DNA from: Catenulispora pinisilvae
GTDB taxonomy: Bacteria; Actinomycetota; Actinomycetes; Streptomycetales; Catenulisporaceae
Direction of reading: 5' to 3'
DNA length: 41,076 bases
NCBI RefSeq assembly: GCF_015356865.1
Contig: NZ_JAAFZA010000078.1
Span: 1-41,076, forward strand
Position numbers and translations under genes: made by a program. This document shows, piece after piece, positions 1 to 9,306 of the stretch. Positions within the stretch are counted from its first letter, which is position 1. Each line of letters starts with the position of its first letter. Below the pieces are notes generated by a model that was not told the DNA's origin, did no database searches, and saw only the letters and a list, made by a program, of their open reading frames with translations.

Positions 1-123
1 CCCCAGCCCCCCATAAGGACCCGAACCCCAAACAACAGTCCCTAGCGCGATCGCTGATCGGGAGCGAGAATCGGTGGCCGGGCACCGCGACCCGCAGTGC
101 CCTTACACCGAATCGGAGAGTAG

Positions 124-3100
124 ATGCCACTCCAACGCCGGCGCCGACGCGCCGCGGTGACCTCCGTGTGCGCGGCGGCCCTCATTCTGACGGCGATACC
201 CACGAGTAGCGCGTTCGCGTTCGGGGCCGCGTCGGCCGCCGCCGCGTCGTCCGCCACAGTGTCGGCCGCCACCGGGGACCAGCCGGTGATCGTGGTCATG
301 GCGAACCAGTACGCGAACCTGCCGGACACCGCCGCCTCGCCCGGCGTCAAGCAGGCGGCGATCGCCTCGGCGCAGGCTCCGTTGCTCAGATCACTCAAGT
401 CCGCCGGTGGGCGGAACGTTCGGCCGCTCAGCGTCATCAATGCCCTGAGCGCCACCGTTTCGCCCGCTGAGGAGCAGGCGCTGCGTAGCGACCCGGCCGT
501 CGCCGAGGTCGTTCCGGACTCCGCGATCAAGGTGCGGAGCGGGTTGGCGCTGCCGGGGTTGCCGTCCGGGGCTAAGGGCGGGCTGACCGCGACGGCATCC
601 GGCAGCGGAGCCGGGACCGGTGCCGGCACCGCGGCCGCGACCCTCCCGCAAGGCACCTGTGCGGCGAACGGCGGCGTGCAGCTGAACCCGGAGGCGACCG
701 AGGCCGTCAAGGCGGACTCCGACGTGCCCGGGGCGAAGACCGCGCGCTCGCTCGGCTTCACCGGGGCCGGGGTCACCGTCGGCGACATCGCTGCCGAGAT
801 GGACGTCAACACCCCGGACATGATCCGGCCCGACGGGTCGCACGTCATCTCCGACTACCAGGACTTCACCGGCGAGGGCGGGGATGTCAACGGCGGCAAC
901 GAGATCGAGTCGCTGCTCGACGACGGCATGATCGCCGCGCAGGGCGACCATGTGTACAACCTGCAGGACTACACGGCCTCGGCGCTCGGCAAGCCCTGCC
1001 TCATCCGCCTGGAGGGCGTTGCCCCGGGCGTGACGCTGGACGCCTACAAGGTCTACGGCGAGAACGACTACACCACCACCTCGGCGTTCCTGGAGGCCAT
1101 CGACCACGCCGTCAGCGTCGACCACGTCAATGTCCTGAACGAGGAGGCCGGCAGCTTCCCGATGCCGGACACCAGCGCCGATCTGATCAAGGCCGCCAAT
1201 GCGGCGGCGATGGCGGCCGGCGTCACCATCACAGTGCCCTCCTACGACGCCGGGGACCAGAACACGATCTGGTCGCCCGCCTCGCAGCCCGGCATCATCG
1301 CGGTGGGGGCGTCCACCACCTTCCGCTCCTATGCCCAGTCCGACACCGTCGGCTACGACAACATCGGTGCCACCGGCTACGTCAGCGACAACATCAGCTC
1401 CCTGTCTTCCGGCGGTGCCACCGAGCAGGGCCGCAGCATCTCGGTTGTGGCGCCCGGCGACCTGGACTGGATGATCTGCACCGCGGACAAGACTGTCGCG
1501 CCGGACTGTACGAACACCCTCGGCAAGCCGAGCCCGGTGTTGCAGGAGGGCGGGACCAGCGAGGCCGGTCCGCTCGTGGCGGGCGTCGCCGCGCTCGTCA
1601 TCCAGGCCTACCGCGCCGGCCACGCCGGGGCCAGCCCGACCCCGGCGCTGGTGGACCAGCTGATCGAGAGCACCGCGGACGACCTCGACGTGGTCGGGTC
1701 CGAGCAGGGATCCGGGCTCGTGGACGCCTACCGCGCGGTCGAGGCGGCCAAGTCGGTGCGTACGCCGGACGGCGCGGGCCAGGCCACCGGCAACACCCTG
1801 GTCTTGAGCGCCGACCAGTTCGACGCCACCGCCACGCCCGGTAGCGTGCAGCACTTCAGCACCAGCCTGACGAACACCGGTAGCAGCACCCAGACGGTCA
1901 GCCTCGGCGGCCGCACGCTCAGCCCGAGCGTCGACGTCGCGAACCGCACCGTGCAGCTGGCGAACGGCGGCTCCACCTACGTGGATCAGTCCGGAGCCAC
2001 GAACAACTACCTCAAGGTGACCTTCCAGGTCCCGCCGGGCCAGGACCGGCTGGACTCGAACATAGCCTGGCCGGGCACCGGGCAGGCCGCGGTGAACCTG
2101 GTGCTGCTCGACCCGAGCGGCAAGCTCACCGCCAACAGCCTGCCGAACGGCAACGGCAACCACGGTCATGTCGACGTGCACAACCCGGTGCCCGGCACCT
2201 GGACGGCAATCATATCCGACTTCGCCGGCGCCTCCGGGTATACCGGGAAGGTCCTCTTCAACGCCGCGGTGGCCCGGTTCGTGCCCTTCGGACAGGTGAG
2301 CCCGTCCACGGTGACGCTGCACCCGGGTCAGAGCACGAACATCGCCGTGAGCGCGAAGACTCCGGCGAGCGCCGGTGACCTGAGCGCTTCGCTCACTGTC
2401 AGCTCGCCGCAGTCCGGCCGCAGCTCGATCCCGATGACGCTGCGCTCCGAGGTCGCCGTGAACAACGGCGGGGGCGTCTTCGCCTCCGACATCCAGGGTG
2501 GCAACGGCCGGGGCCAGGTCCCGGCGCAGAGCGAGTTCTTCGCCGTGAACGTCCCGGCCGGCAAGCCGGCGCTGGACGTCCGTACCGCGCTGGCCGACCA
2601 CCGGACCGACCCGTACTACGTCTACCTGGTCTCGCCCGACGGGCAGAACCCGGCCCGGGCGTCGAACCTGACCCCTGAAGGGAGCGGGAGCACTCACACG
2701 ACCGTCGCGAGCCCGGGCGCGCAACTCAGCGTGCTGAAACCGCAGGCCGGTCAGTGGACGATCATCGTCACCTTCACCAACCCGGTCAGCGGCGACGCCC
2801 TGGACACCCCCTTCACCGGGGAGGTCGACTTCCACGGGCTCGGCGCCACCGCGACCGGCGTCCCGCAGGGTGGGGTGATCGCCCACGGCAAGCCGGTGAC
2901 CATGAGCTTCACCATCCACAACACCTCGCGGGGCACCGAGTCCTACTTCCTGGACCCGCGGCTGGACCAGTACGTCACCATGCCGCTGACGTCGGCGACG
3001 CCCACGGCGAACCTGACGCTGCCGTTGGCGGGCACCACGCCCGCGCCGCAGTGGATCGTGCCGACGCAGACCAGCCAGCTCTCGATGGCGGCCGTGTCGA

Positions 3101-3579
3101 CCGCGCCGATCCAGTTCGACAGCTCACCGTTCAACGGCGATCCGGACGTCGGTTCCACGGCCGCCGGCAACAATGCGTTCGCCAGCTACCAGCCTCCGCA
3201 GGCCGGGGAGAGCGTGACGCAGGGCGACTGGGATCTGATTCCGCAGCCGAGCGGGGCCTTCGGCGGCACGACCGGGACGGCGAACTCCACCGCGACGCTG
3301 TCCATGACGGCCGTGAGCCAGGCCTTCAACGCCGACGCGGTCTCGGGCACCGGTGACCTGTGGCAGGCCGGGGTGAACCCGAGCGCGGCCTTCACTCCGG
3401 TGATCGTGCAGCCCGGCGGGCAGGCCACGTTGACGCTGACGGTGACTCCGAGCCAGGTCCCGGGGACGGCGGTTTCGGGCGTCGTGTATGTGGACGACTC
3501 GTCGGCGCTGAGCAACAACGGGCCGTCGCCGACCGGTGACGAGCTCGCTGCTTTCCCGTATCACTACACAGTTCAGTAG
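124..3579 (+). CDS. Secreted subtilisin-family (S8) serine peptidase, atypical active site
   Basis: 1,151 residues. An Arg-rich start and hydrophobic stretch (about 1-35) form a signal peptide, followed by a propeptide-like region (about 50-140) and an S8 catalytic domain (about 205-545). The catalytic Asp is likely D221 (GVTVGDIAAEMD), His H276 (GDHVYNL, where most subtilases have GTHVAG) and Ser S479 in the recognisable GGTSEAGPLVAGVAALV. The oxyanion-hole Asn normally found in 'AGN' is Asp here (D378, YDAGDQN). The remaining 600 residues are Ala/Thr/Gly-rich beta-sandwich material, probably fibronectin- or PPC-like repeats used extracellularly. ATG follows GGAGAG with good spacing. The family is clear; proteolytic activity is less certain because the motifs around Asp, His and the oxyanion residue are degenerate. 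It could be a peptidase of narrow specificity or a binding protein. Transcription ends at the hairpin at 3624-3669. Confidence 0.9.
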   Translation: MPLQRRRRRAAVTSVCAAALILTAIPTSSAFAFGAASAAAASSATVSAATGDQPVIVVMANQYANLPDTAASPGVKQAAIASAQAPLLRSLKSAGGRNVRPLSVINALSATVSPAEEQALRSDPAVAEVVPDSAIKVRSGLALPGLPSGAKGGLTATASGSGAGTGAGTAAATLPQGTCAANGGVQLNPEATEAVKADSDVPGAKTARSLGFTGAGVTVGDIAAEMDVNTPDMIRPDGSHVISDYQDFTGEGGDVNGGNEIESLLDDGMIAAQGDHVYNLQDYTASALGKPCLIRLEGVAPGVTLDAYKVYGENDYTTTSAFLEAIDHAVSVDHVNVLNEEAGSFPMPDTSADLIKAANAAAMAAGVTITVPSYDAGDQNTIWSPASQPGIIAVGASTTFRSYAQSDTVGYDNIGATGYVSDNISSLSSGGATEQGRSISVVAPGDLDWMICTADKTVAPDCTNTLGKPSPVLQEGGTSEAGPLVAGVAALVIQAYRAGHAGASPTPALVDQLIESTADDLDVVGSEQGSGLVDAYRAVEAAKSVRTPDGAGQATGNTLVLSADQFDATATPGSVQHFSTSLTNTGSSTQTVSLGGRTLSPSVDVANRTVQLANGGSTYVDQSGATNNYLKVTFQVPPGQDRLDSNIAWPGTGQAAVNLVLLDPSGKLTANSLPNGNGNHGHVDVHNPVPGTWTAIISDFAGASGYTGKVLFNAAVARFVPFGQVSPSTVTLHPGQSTNIAVSAKTPASAGDLSASLTVSSPQSGRSSIPMTLRSEVAVNNGGGVFASDIQGGNGRGQVPAQSEFFAVNVPAGKPALDVRTALADHRTDPYYVYLVSPDGQNPARASNLTPEGSGSTHTTVASPGAQLSVLKPQAGQWTIIVTFTNPVSGDALDTPFTGEVDFHGLGATATGVPQGGVIAHGKPVTMSFTIHNTSRGTESYFLDPRLDQYVTMPLTSATPTANLTLPLAGTTPAPQWIVPTQTSQLSMAAVSTAPIQFDSSPFNGDPDVGSTAAGNNAFASYQPPQAGESVTQGDWDLIPQPSGAFGGTTGTANSTATLSMTAVSQAFNADAVSGTGDLWQAGVNPSAAFTPVIVQPGGQATLTLTVTPSQVPGTAVSGVVYVDDSSALSNNGPSPTGDELAAFPYHYTVQ

Positions 3580-3583
3580 CAGT

Positions 3584-3615
3584 AGTGAAGTAGAAGAACA
3601 GCAGTGAAGTAGAAG
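3584..3615 (+). repeat. Two-copy 19-nt direct repeat just after a stop codon
   Basis: AGTGAAGTAGAAG occurs at 3584 and again at 3603, starting 5 nt after the TAG of the S8 gene. Each copy carries TAG trinucleotides. It belongs to the set of stop-codon-associated tandem repeats in this window. Confidence 0.7.
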
Positions 3616-3623
3616 TAGAGCCG

Positions 3624-3669
3624 CAAGACGCCGCGCCCGCCGATCTTCACCGGCGGGCGCGGCGTCTTG
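3624..3669. terminator. Perfect 19-bp hairpin between convergent genes
   Basis: CAAGACGCCGCGCCCGCCG (3624-3642) pairs perfectly with 3651-3669 across an 8-nt loop. It lies between the end of the S8 gene (+) and the end of the SWIM-domain gene (-), so it probably terminates transcription from both sides. There is no long U-tract, as is usual for actinobacterial terminators. Confidence 0.88.
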
Positions 3670-3676
3670 CTGAGAG

Positions 3677-5629
3677 CTACTCCTCCCGGCACCCCCACGC
3701 CGTGACGGCCAGATGTGCCGCGGCCGCGGACGCGAACAGGGCGGCGCCGAGCCAGGCCTGGGCGAAGACGCCGACGGTCTCGGGGACGGCGCGGCCGTAG
3801 GCGTCCCGGTCCGGGGCCGCCGCTGTCGTCGCGAGGTGGGTCAGGACGGCCGCCGCGTGCGGCATGCCGGCCGCGGCGAGCCGCCGGGCGTCGTCGTGGA
3901 CCGAGGCCAGGCGGGCGGCGCGGCGGCCGCCGGCGGCGGTCCGCTCGACAGCTGTTCGGAGGTGATGCAGCGGGATGGCCGCCGTTGTGTCGGTCGGGCG
4001 CGGCGGGAGTTCCGCGGCCTGGTCGGGGGTGGCGTCGCCGGGGGTGATCATCGAGCTGTGTAGGCGGTCCAGGCCCAGACAGGCGCGTCCCTGCCAGGCC
4101 TCTGGCAGACGCAAGATGCTCTGCGCCGGGTCCGGGTCCGGGTCCGGGGACACGGCGATCGGTGAGATGACGCCGGGCCGTTCCGGGTCCAGGCGGGCGA
4201 TCATACGGATCCGCAGGCCGGTCGCCTGACTCAGGATCCGGAGATTGTCCGCGTAGGCGAGGGCCTTGTGGTCGGAGACGCTGCGCAGGACGGCGAACCG
4301 GTCGCCGAGGCGGACCGGGACGTCGCCGGGCTTGGTCCCGGGCCCGGTGGCCGTGGCCGTGGCGTCGGTGTCGCTGCCGAGGATGGTCGCCGTCACGAAC
4401 AGCAGATCGTCGCCGATGCGGGGCGCCAGGCCGACGCCGGGTGCGAGGCCGACGCCCGATGCAGCGGCCCGTGCCGCTGCGGGCTGCCCGACGCGGCCGG
4501 TGAGGACGCGTTCCAACTGCTCGCCGATCGGCTCCGTGAAACGGGCGTCGACCGGCCCGTCCCACCACGACGCGCCGGACGCCCGCACCGCGCGCACCCC
4601 CGCCCCGTGGCTCAGGCTGCCGTCCGCCGAGGCGGCGGCACCGCTGATGATCACGCCGTCGCGGACCAGTTCCCGATGGCTCAGCGCCGCGCCGCCGAGG
4701 CCGACCGGACCGTCGTAGGCGTTCTCGACCTGCGCCGGGCCGCCCGGTGTCACGGCCGGGACGGACCACGCGACGCCATCGGTGTCGACCACGCAGGTCA
4801 CGACGCCGGCCATTCCCGAGCCGGCGATCACCGGCTCGCTGAACACTCCGACCAGCCGCAGACCGCCCTGCTTCTCGTGCCGTCTGCGGGCGGTGCCGCG
4901 TAGGGCTTCCAGAGTGACCGGATCAGTGCTCGTGGATAGTGTGTGCAGCGCGGCCATCAGGGTGCGGAGTTCGTCGGCGTAGGCGGGCAGGCTGTGGTCC
5001 TGGGCCCGGCCGCGATATCCGCGCAGCTGGGCCGCCACCCGGTTGCCGATCGCGGCCGGGAGGTGGAGTCCGGCCGCCCGGGCGGTGTGGACCGCGCGGC
5101 GCAGCGTGGCCTCGGTCGCCAGGCCCGCGCCGACCAGGCCGGTGTCGATGAGCTCGGCCGCGGCGGCACGCAGGGCTTCGACGGCGGCTTGTTGGTCCGA
5201 GCTCAGCGCCGCGGGTTCGTCCGGTGCTTCTTCAGCTGAGGGGCTCTCGGGAATCGCGGGATTTGCGAGATTCGCGGGGTTCCCGGGACTTTCGGAACCT
5301 TCGACGAGGCTCGGACCCGGGTCCTCCAGCGGTTCTGACACCGGTGCCAGCCCGAGCACCGCGGCGCGATGCAGGCAGGCCGGAGCGAGCAGACACGAGC
5401 ACACGGCGTCCTCCGCGATCCGGACCGCGCCGTCGCGGACGGTCAGCACGACGCGGGTGTCCTCGTCCACTGTCACCGTGACCGTGTTCGTGGCCTGATC
5501 CGCGCTGGCCTCCCAGGCCGCGGCCTTGGCGACCGTGGCGTCCAGCCGCTTGCGCAGCCGGGGCGACAGGGCGTCGACGGCGTCGGCCAGCACGGGAGCG
5601 GCGACCGGGGGCAGATCCTGCTCGTTCAT
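3677..5629 (-). CDS. SWIM zinc-finger protein (YehQ-like), last gene of the MoxR/VWA operon
   Basis: 650 residues from the ATG at 5629, which overlaps the upstream gene's stop as ATGA; this coupling decides the start over an in-frame codon 27 nt upstream. A SWIM zinc finger, CxCx5CxH, is formed by C77, C79, C85 and H87 (VCSCLLAPACLH), preceded by a beta-rich stretch typical of the family. An acidic Pro/Ser-rich linker (about 100-145) leads to a long alpha/beta C-terminal part with no motif I recognise. SWIM fingers bind nucleic acid or protein. In E. coli, YehQ (SWIM) is encoded with the MoxR ATPase YehL and the VWA protein YehP, the same set as here. Likely an adaptor or substrate-recognition factor of a MoxR-VWA complex (inference). 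Confidence 0.85.
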   Translation of the reverse strand: MNEQDLPPVAAPVLADAVDALSPRLRKRLDATVAKAAAWEASADQATNTVTVTVDEDTRVVLTVRDGAVRIAEDAVCSCLLAPACLHRAAVLGLAPVSEPLEDPGPSLVEGSESPGNPANLANPAIPESPSAEEAPDEPAALSSDQQAAVEALRAAAAELIDTGLVGAGLATEATLRRAVHTARAAGLHLPAAIGNRVAAQLRGYRGRAQDHSLPAYADELRTLMAALHTLSTSTDPVTLEALRGTARRRHEKQGGLRLVGVFSEPVIAGSGMAGVVTCVVDTDGVAWSVPAVTPGGPAQVENAYDGPVGLGGAALSHRELVRDGVIISGAAASADGSLSHGAGVRAVRASGASWWDGPVDARFTEPIGEQLERVLTGRVGQPAAARAAASGVGLAPGVGLAPRIGDDLLFVTATILGSDTDATATATGPGTKPGDVPVRLGDRFAVLRSVSDHKALAYADNLRILSQATGLRIRMIARLDPERPGVISPIAVSPDPDPDPAQSILRLPEAWQGRACLGLDRLHSSMITPGDATPDQAAELPPRPTDTTAAIPLHHLRTAVERTAAGGRRAARLASVHDDARRLAAAGMPHAAAVLTHLATTAAAPDRDAYGRAVPETVGVFAQAWLGAALFASAAAAHLAVTAWGCREE

Positions 5630-8600
5630 CGCGACCGCACCTGTTCTCCGACCCACGCGGCCAGTTCCGTCGGGCTCAGCGCGGCCACCGGCATGCCGGC
5701 CGAGACCAGTGCCCCGGCTGTGCCGGTGCTGTAGCGGGGGCGGCCGTCGTCGTCCAGGCTGGCGCAGCCCAGCAGCGTGCAGCCGGCCTCGGCCAGCGCC
5801 CGGACCTCGGCCAGCAGGGTGCCCAGCGGGGCCCCGTCCTCGAAGTCGCTGATCAGGACCACCATGGTCCGGGTCGGGACCGTGACCAGCGGGCGCGCCG
5901 CCGCCAACCCGGTCGCGATGTGCGTGCCGCCGCCGACCCGGACCTCCATCAGCAGCGACAGCGGGTCCGCGGCCCGGTCGGTGAGGTCCACGACCTCAGT
6001 GGAGAACGCGAGGAAGTGCGTCGTCAGCGCGGGCAGCGCGGCGAAGACGGACGCGGTCAGCGCCGACCAGATCACCGAGGACTCCATGGATCCCGACACG
6101 TCGACCACGAGGATGATCCGCCAGTCGCTCTGCCGGCGCGCGCGGGTGTGGAAGACGGGCCGCTCGGGCAGCAGCGTCACCGTCGCGTCCGGCGCGCGCC
6201 GGGCCGTGGCCAGGTTGGCGCGGATCGTCCGGGGCAGGTCCAGCGCCCCGGACGGCCGGTTCGTCGGCAGCGGCGAGGTCAGCCCGGTCAGCGCCGGGCG
6301 CAGCCGGTGTGCCAGCTCGGCGGCCAGCTGCTCGACGATCCGTTTGACCAGCGGCCGCAACCGCGCCACGGCGCTCTCCGGCAGCCCGCCGGCCAGACTC
6401 AGGACCTGGCGCAGCAACTCGACCGAGGGCCGCACGGTGGCCGGGTCGAGCTCGGCGACGGCGTCCAGCCGCCCGGCCGCGGCCGCTTGGCCGAGGACTT
6501 CTTCCCGGACGCTGACCCCGAACAGGTCGGCCAGATCCTCCGACCACTCGCGGACCGAGGGGTAGGGGCGCTCGTTTCCGGCGCCGGCGCCGCCCGGCGC
6601 GTCGTGGCCGTGGGCCGCGCCTTCGCCTTGGTTCTGGCCGTAGAGCTCGTCGAGGGCGGTGGCGTAGCGGAGGCAGGAGGGCGGCAGGGCTTGCCGGTCG
6701 CGACCCAGGAGCAGGCGCCAGCGGGTTGGTGCGGAGAGGGCTGATGCGGGGGCGGGGCTCGGCGGCATGGCAGACGTGATTGACGTGGTCGGCGCCGGAT
6801 CAGCGGCCTGCGATGCTCCCGCCGGGGCTGGTCCGGGATCGGCTATGACTATCCCCGCAGCCGCGAGCGCCGCCTGTCCAGCCCGATCGGCGAGCGTAGC
6901 GGCGAGCAGCGCTTCCGGGCTGGCTTGTGCCGCGCTCCAATCCCGCACCGCCTGCCCGATCCGCTGCTCGACGGCCGCCAGCAGCCGGTCGCGGGCAGCC
7001 GGTGAGACCGCGGCGAAGCCCCCGCGCAGTGCGGGAAGCCGGGACAGGAAGTCCTCGTCCGGCAGGGACTCGATCCGGTCCGCCAGCGCGCCGAGGATTT
7101 CCGGGTCCGAGCCGACCAGCGGTTCAGCGGCCGTCAGCAGCCCGACGAGCCGACGGCGGATCGCCGTGCGCGATTCGGCGTCGACCGCGGCGTCCAGCCA
7201 GCCCGCCGCACGCTGGCCCAGCCGCTCGCCCGGCAGCGTGCCGATCAGGGCCCTGGCACCGGCCGCGGCGCCGGAGATCAGGGGCGAGCCTTCGGTTTCC
7301 AGCGTGCGCAGGGCCGCGTCCAGGCGCAGTTCCCCGCCGACCCGCCAGGCACGCATCGCCAGCGCGGCGATCGTGCGCGCCTCGCCGGCGTCGTCGCTGC
7401 CGCGCATGCCGTCCAGCCGGCCGACCGCGGCGGTGTCGAGCGCGGCTGACAGCTCCGGCAGGTCGGGTGCGTTGGCTAGGTCCGCCGGGTCGATTCCGGC
7501 TATGTGGCCGGACTGGATCGCGTCGACAGTGTCGGCGGCGGCGAGCAGTTCCGGCAGCGACGCGGACGGGATCAGCTCCCCGGCCACCGCGCGCAGCCGC
7601 TCGCCGGTGAGCGCCGGGAGCCCGCACTCGGCGGCCGCGGTGAGTCCGGCGACGGTCTCGCCGGGGGTCGGGCCCCCGGCCTCGCTCTGGCCGCGCAGCA
7701 CCTGACGCAGCCGGCCCTCGGTGGCCTGGTCGAGCGTCACCCCGTGGATCGTCAGCAGGTCCAGGTTCGCCTCGACGGTCGGCGACCACGACGCCCGCCA
7801 GCGCCGGGTCAGGGCCGGGGCGCCGTCGGGGGTGCCGACGTCGGCCGGCTCGGCGTAGCCGACGTCGCAGGTCAGCAGCCTGCGAAGGGTGATCTCGCGG
7901 CGCCGGTCCAGCGGCGAGCGCAGCGGGTCCAGGCGGAGGTCGCGCAGGTCCTTGGCGGTCTCGTCCGGCCCGGGCAGCCTGAGTTCCTTGAGTAACTCCA
8001 CGACCGCCGGCCGGAGCCCGGACCGGGGAGCCGACGGCGCGACCCGGCCGCGGCCCTGCCCGACGAGCACGGCGGACATCGCGGCGGCGACCATCCGGCC
8101 CCGGCCCAGGGTCTCGCCCTGGGCCAGCACCGATTGCAGCGATTCGACGAGCTCGCCGCGGGCCGGCGCGGGCAGGCCGCGCAGCCGGGCGAGGTCGACG
8201 GCCAGCCGGACCACCTGCGCCGCCTCGGCCGGACCCGCCGGATGCCCGGCGGCGCGCAGGTGCCGGCAGACCGCGACGGTCTTCGCGGCCAGGGCGGCCT
8301 CGACGGCGTCGGCGTCCCCGCCGGCCTCGAAGACCGCCTGCTGCCAGGCCGGGTCGCGGATGCCCGAGGGGTAGCCGGAGCGCTCGTCCAGGAGCGGGAA
8401 CGCGTAGGGGACCAGGGACATCGCCGAGGTCGTGACGGACGCCAGGGCCTGGCGCACCTTCTCAGCGGCCTGGGATGTCGTCGCCGCGGTGCCGGTCAGG
8501 GCCGGGATGTGGAACGATCCCGCCACCACGGCGACCCGCCGCCCGGCGTGCGCGGCCAGGCAGTCCCGCATCCACTGCTCGCGCCGCAGGTCCCGTACCT

Positions 8601-9306
8601 CAATGGCCCCGGCGCGCGCCGCGTCGTGGCGGAAGCTCCAGCCGATCGCCAGCGCCGCGCGCCGGATCCGCTCGGCGCTGTTGCCCGGCGCCCGGGCCTC
8701 GACCAGCCGGTCCCACAGGTCGTCGTCGGGACGGCCGCTCGCCGCCGCCTTCATCGCCCCGGCCAGGGTGGGCGTCCCGGTCCGGCCGCCGGTCCCGACG
8801 GCGGACCACCCTTCGTCGGCCAGCGGCAGGTCGAACGGCACGACCTCGACGCCGGCGCGCGCCGCCCACCGGATCGCGGCCAGCTCCGGGGAGAAGTCCG
8901 CGAACGGGTAGAACGCCAGGCCGGAGTCCTGCTTCCCGGCCAGTGCGACCGGGGCCCGGGTCGCCGGGTCGGCCAGCCACGGCAGCCACGCCGCCGCCTC
9001 GGTCGGCAGCTCGATGAGCAGCACCCGCGGGGCCGCCGCGTCGAGCATCGTGCCGATCGCCGAAGCGATGGCGGGGGAGTGGTGCCGGACGCCGATCAGG
9101 TACGGATCCCGGGACCCGGCCAGGGCGTCGACCGCCTCGTCGGGGCCCGCGGTCTCGGCGGTCACCGAGACCGCGGGCGTCTCAGCCTTCGAGGACGGCT
9201 CGGCGATCGAGGAAGCCTCAGTGCTCGAATACGCCTGCGCCCCAGAGGAAGCCTCAGTGCTCGACGACACCTGCGTCCCCGAAGCAGTCTCAGCCCTTGA
9301 GGACAT
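5626..9306 (-). CDS. DUF5682-VWA fusion protein (YehM + YehP equivalents in one chain)
   Basis: 1,226 residues. The first 60 are Ser/Thr/Glu/Ala-rich and repetitive (SSTEASS motifs). DUF5682 follows: DPYLIGVRHHSPA at about 66, then IELPTEAAAWLPWL and FYPFADFSPELAAIRWA. The middle is helical and Ala/Leu-rich. The C-terminus (about 1055-1226) is a von Willebrand A domain with a complete MIDAS: DVSGSM from D1069, the Thr of GGGTHIATG, and SDFEDG. The VWA part binds a divalent metal and in MoxR-linked systems contacts the ATPase or its client. The start at 9306 overlaps the end of the AAA+ gene by 17 nt, and the stop overlaps the SWIM gene's ATG, so translation is coupled at both ends. DUF5682 and VWA proteins are usually separate neighbours; I see one uninterrupted frame and no sign of an artefactual frameshift. 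Confidence 0.88.
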   Translation of the reverse strand: MSSRAETASGTQVSSSTEASSGAQAYSSTEASSIAEPSSKAETPAVSVTAETAGPDEAVDALAGSRDPYLIGVRHHSPAIASAIGTMLDAAAPRVLLIELPTEAAAWLPWLADPATRAPVALAGKQDSGLAFYPFADFSPELAAIRWAARAGVEVVPFDLPLADEGWSAVGTGGRTGTPTLAGAMKAAASGRPDDDLWDRLVEARAPGNSAERIRRAALAIGWSFRHDAARAGAIEVRDLRREQWMRDCLAAHAGRRVAVVAGSFHIPALTGTAATTSQAAEKVRQALASVTTSAMSLVPYAFPLLDERSGYPSGIRDPAWQQAVFEAGGDADAVEAALAAKTVAVCRHLRAAGHPAGPAEAAQVVRLAVDLARLRGLPAPARGELVESLQSVLAQGETLGRGRMVAAAMSAVLVGQGRGRVAPSAPRSGLRPAVVELLKELRLPGPDETAKDLRDLRLDPLRSPLDRRREITLRRLLTCDVGYAEPADVGTPDGAPALTRRWRASWSPTVEANLDLLTIHGVTLDQATEGRLRQVLRGQSEAGGPTPGETVAGLTAAAECGLPALTGERLRAVAGELIPSASLPELLAAADTVDAIQSGHIAGIDPADLANAPDLPELSAALDTAAVGRLDGMRGSDDAGEARTIAALAMRAWRVGGELRLDAALRTLETEGSPLISGAAAGARALIGTLPGERLGQRAAGWLDAAVDAESRTAIRRRLVGLLTAAEPLVGSDPEILGALADRIESLPDEDFLSRLPALRGGFAAVSPAARDRLLAAVEQRIGQAVRDWSAAQASPEALLAATLADRAGQAALAAAGIVIADPGPAPAGASQAADPAPTTSITSAMPPSPAPASALSAPTRWRLLLGRDRQALPPSCLRYATALDELYGQNQGEGAAHGHDAPGGAGAGNERPYPSVREWSEDLADLFGVSVREEVLGQAAAAGRLDAVAELDPATVRPSVELLRQVLSLAGGLPESAVARLRPLVKRIVEQLAAELAHRLRPALTGLTSPLPTNRPSGALDLPRTIRANLATARRAPDATVTLLPERPVFHTRARRQSDWRIILVVDVSGSMESSVIWSALTASVFAALPALTTHFLAFSTEVVDLTDRAADPLSLLMEVRVGGGTHIATGLAAARPLVTVPTRTMVVLISDFEDGAPLGTLLAEVRALAEAGCTLLGCASLDDDGRPRYSTGTAGALVSAGMPVAALSPTELAAWVGEQVRSR
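9209..9264 (-). repeat. In-frame 36-nt direct repeat at the start of the DUF5682-VWA gene
   Basis: On the plus strand a 20-nt block beginning GAGGAAGCCTCAGTGC occurs at 9209-9228 and again at 9245-9264, a period of 36 nt (12 codons). It encodes part of the repetitive N-terminal tail ahead of the DUF5682 domain. Confidence 0.75.

Noticed and set aside
79-101. Hairpin GGGCAC...GTGCCC upstream of the S8 gene as a riboswitch or attenuator
   Set aside because: Only a 6-bp stem with an 11-nt loop and no further conserved structure; it is likely chance in GC-rich DNA.
391-2919. Very long open frame antisense to the S8 gene
   Set aside because: It is the mirror of a high-GC coding frame: composition is Arg/Gly/Val/His-rich, there is no family signature or ribosome-binding site, and the opposite strand holds a clear signal peptide and catalytic motifs.
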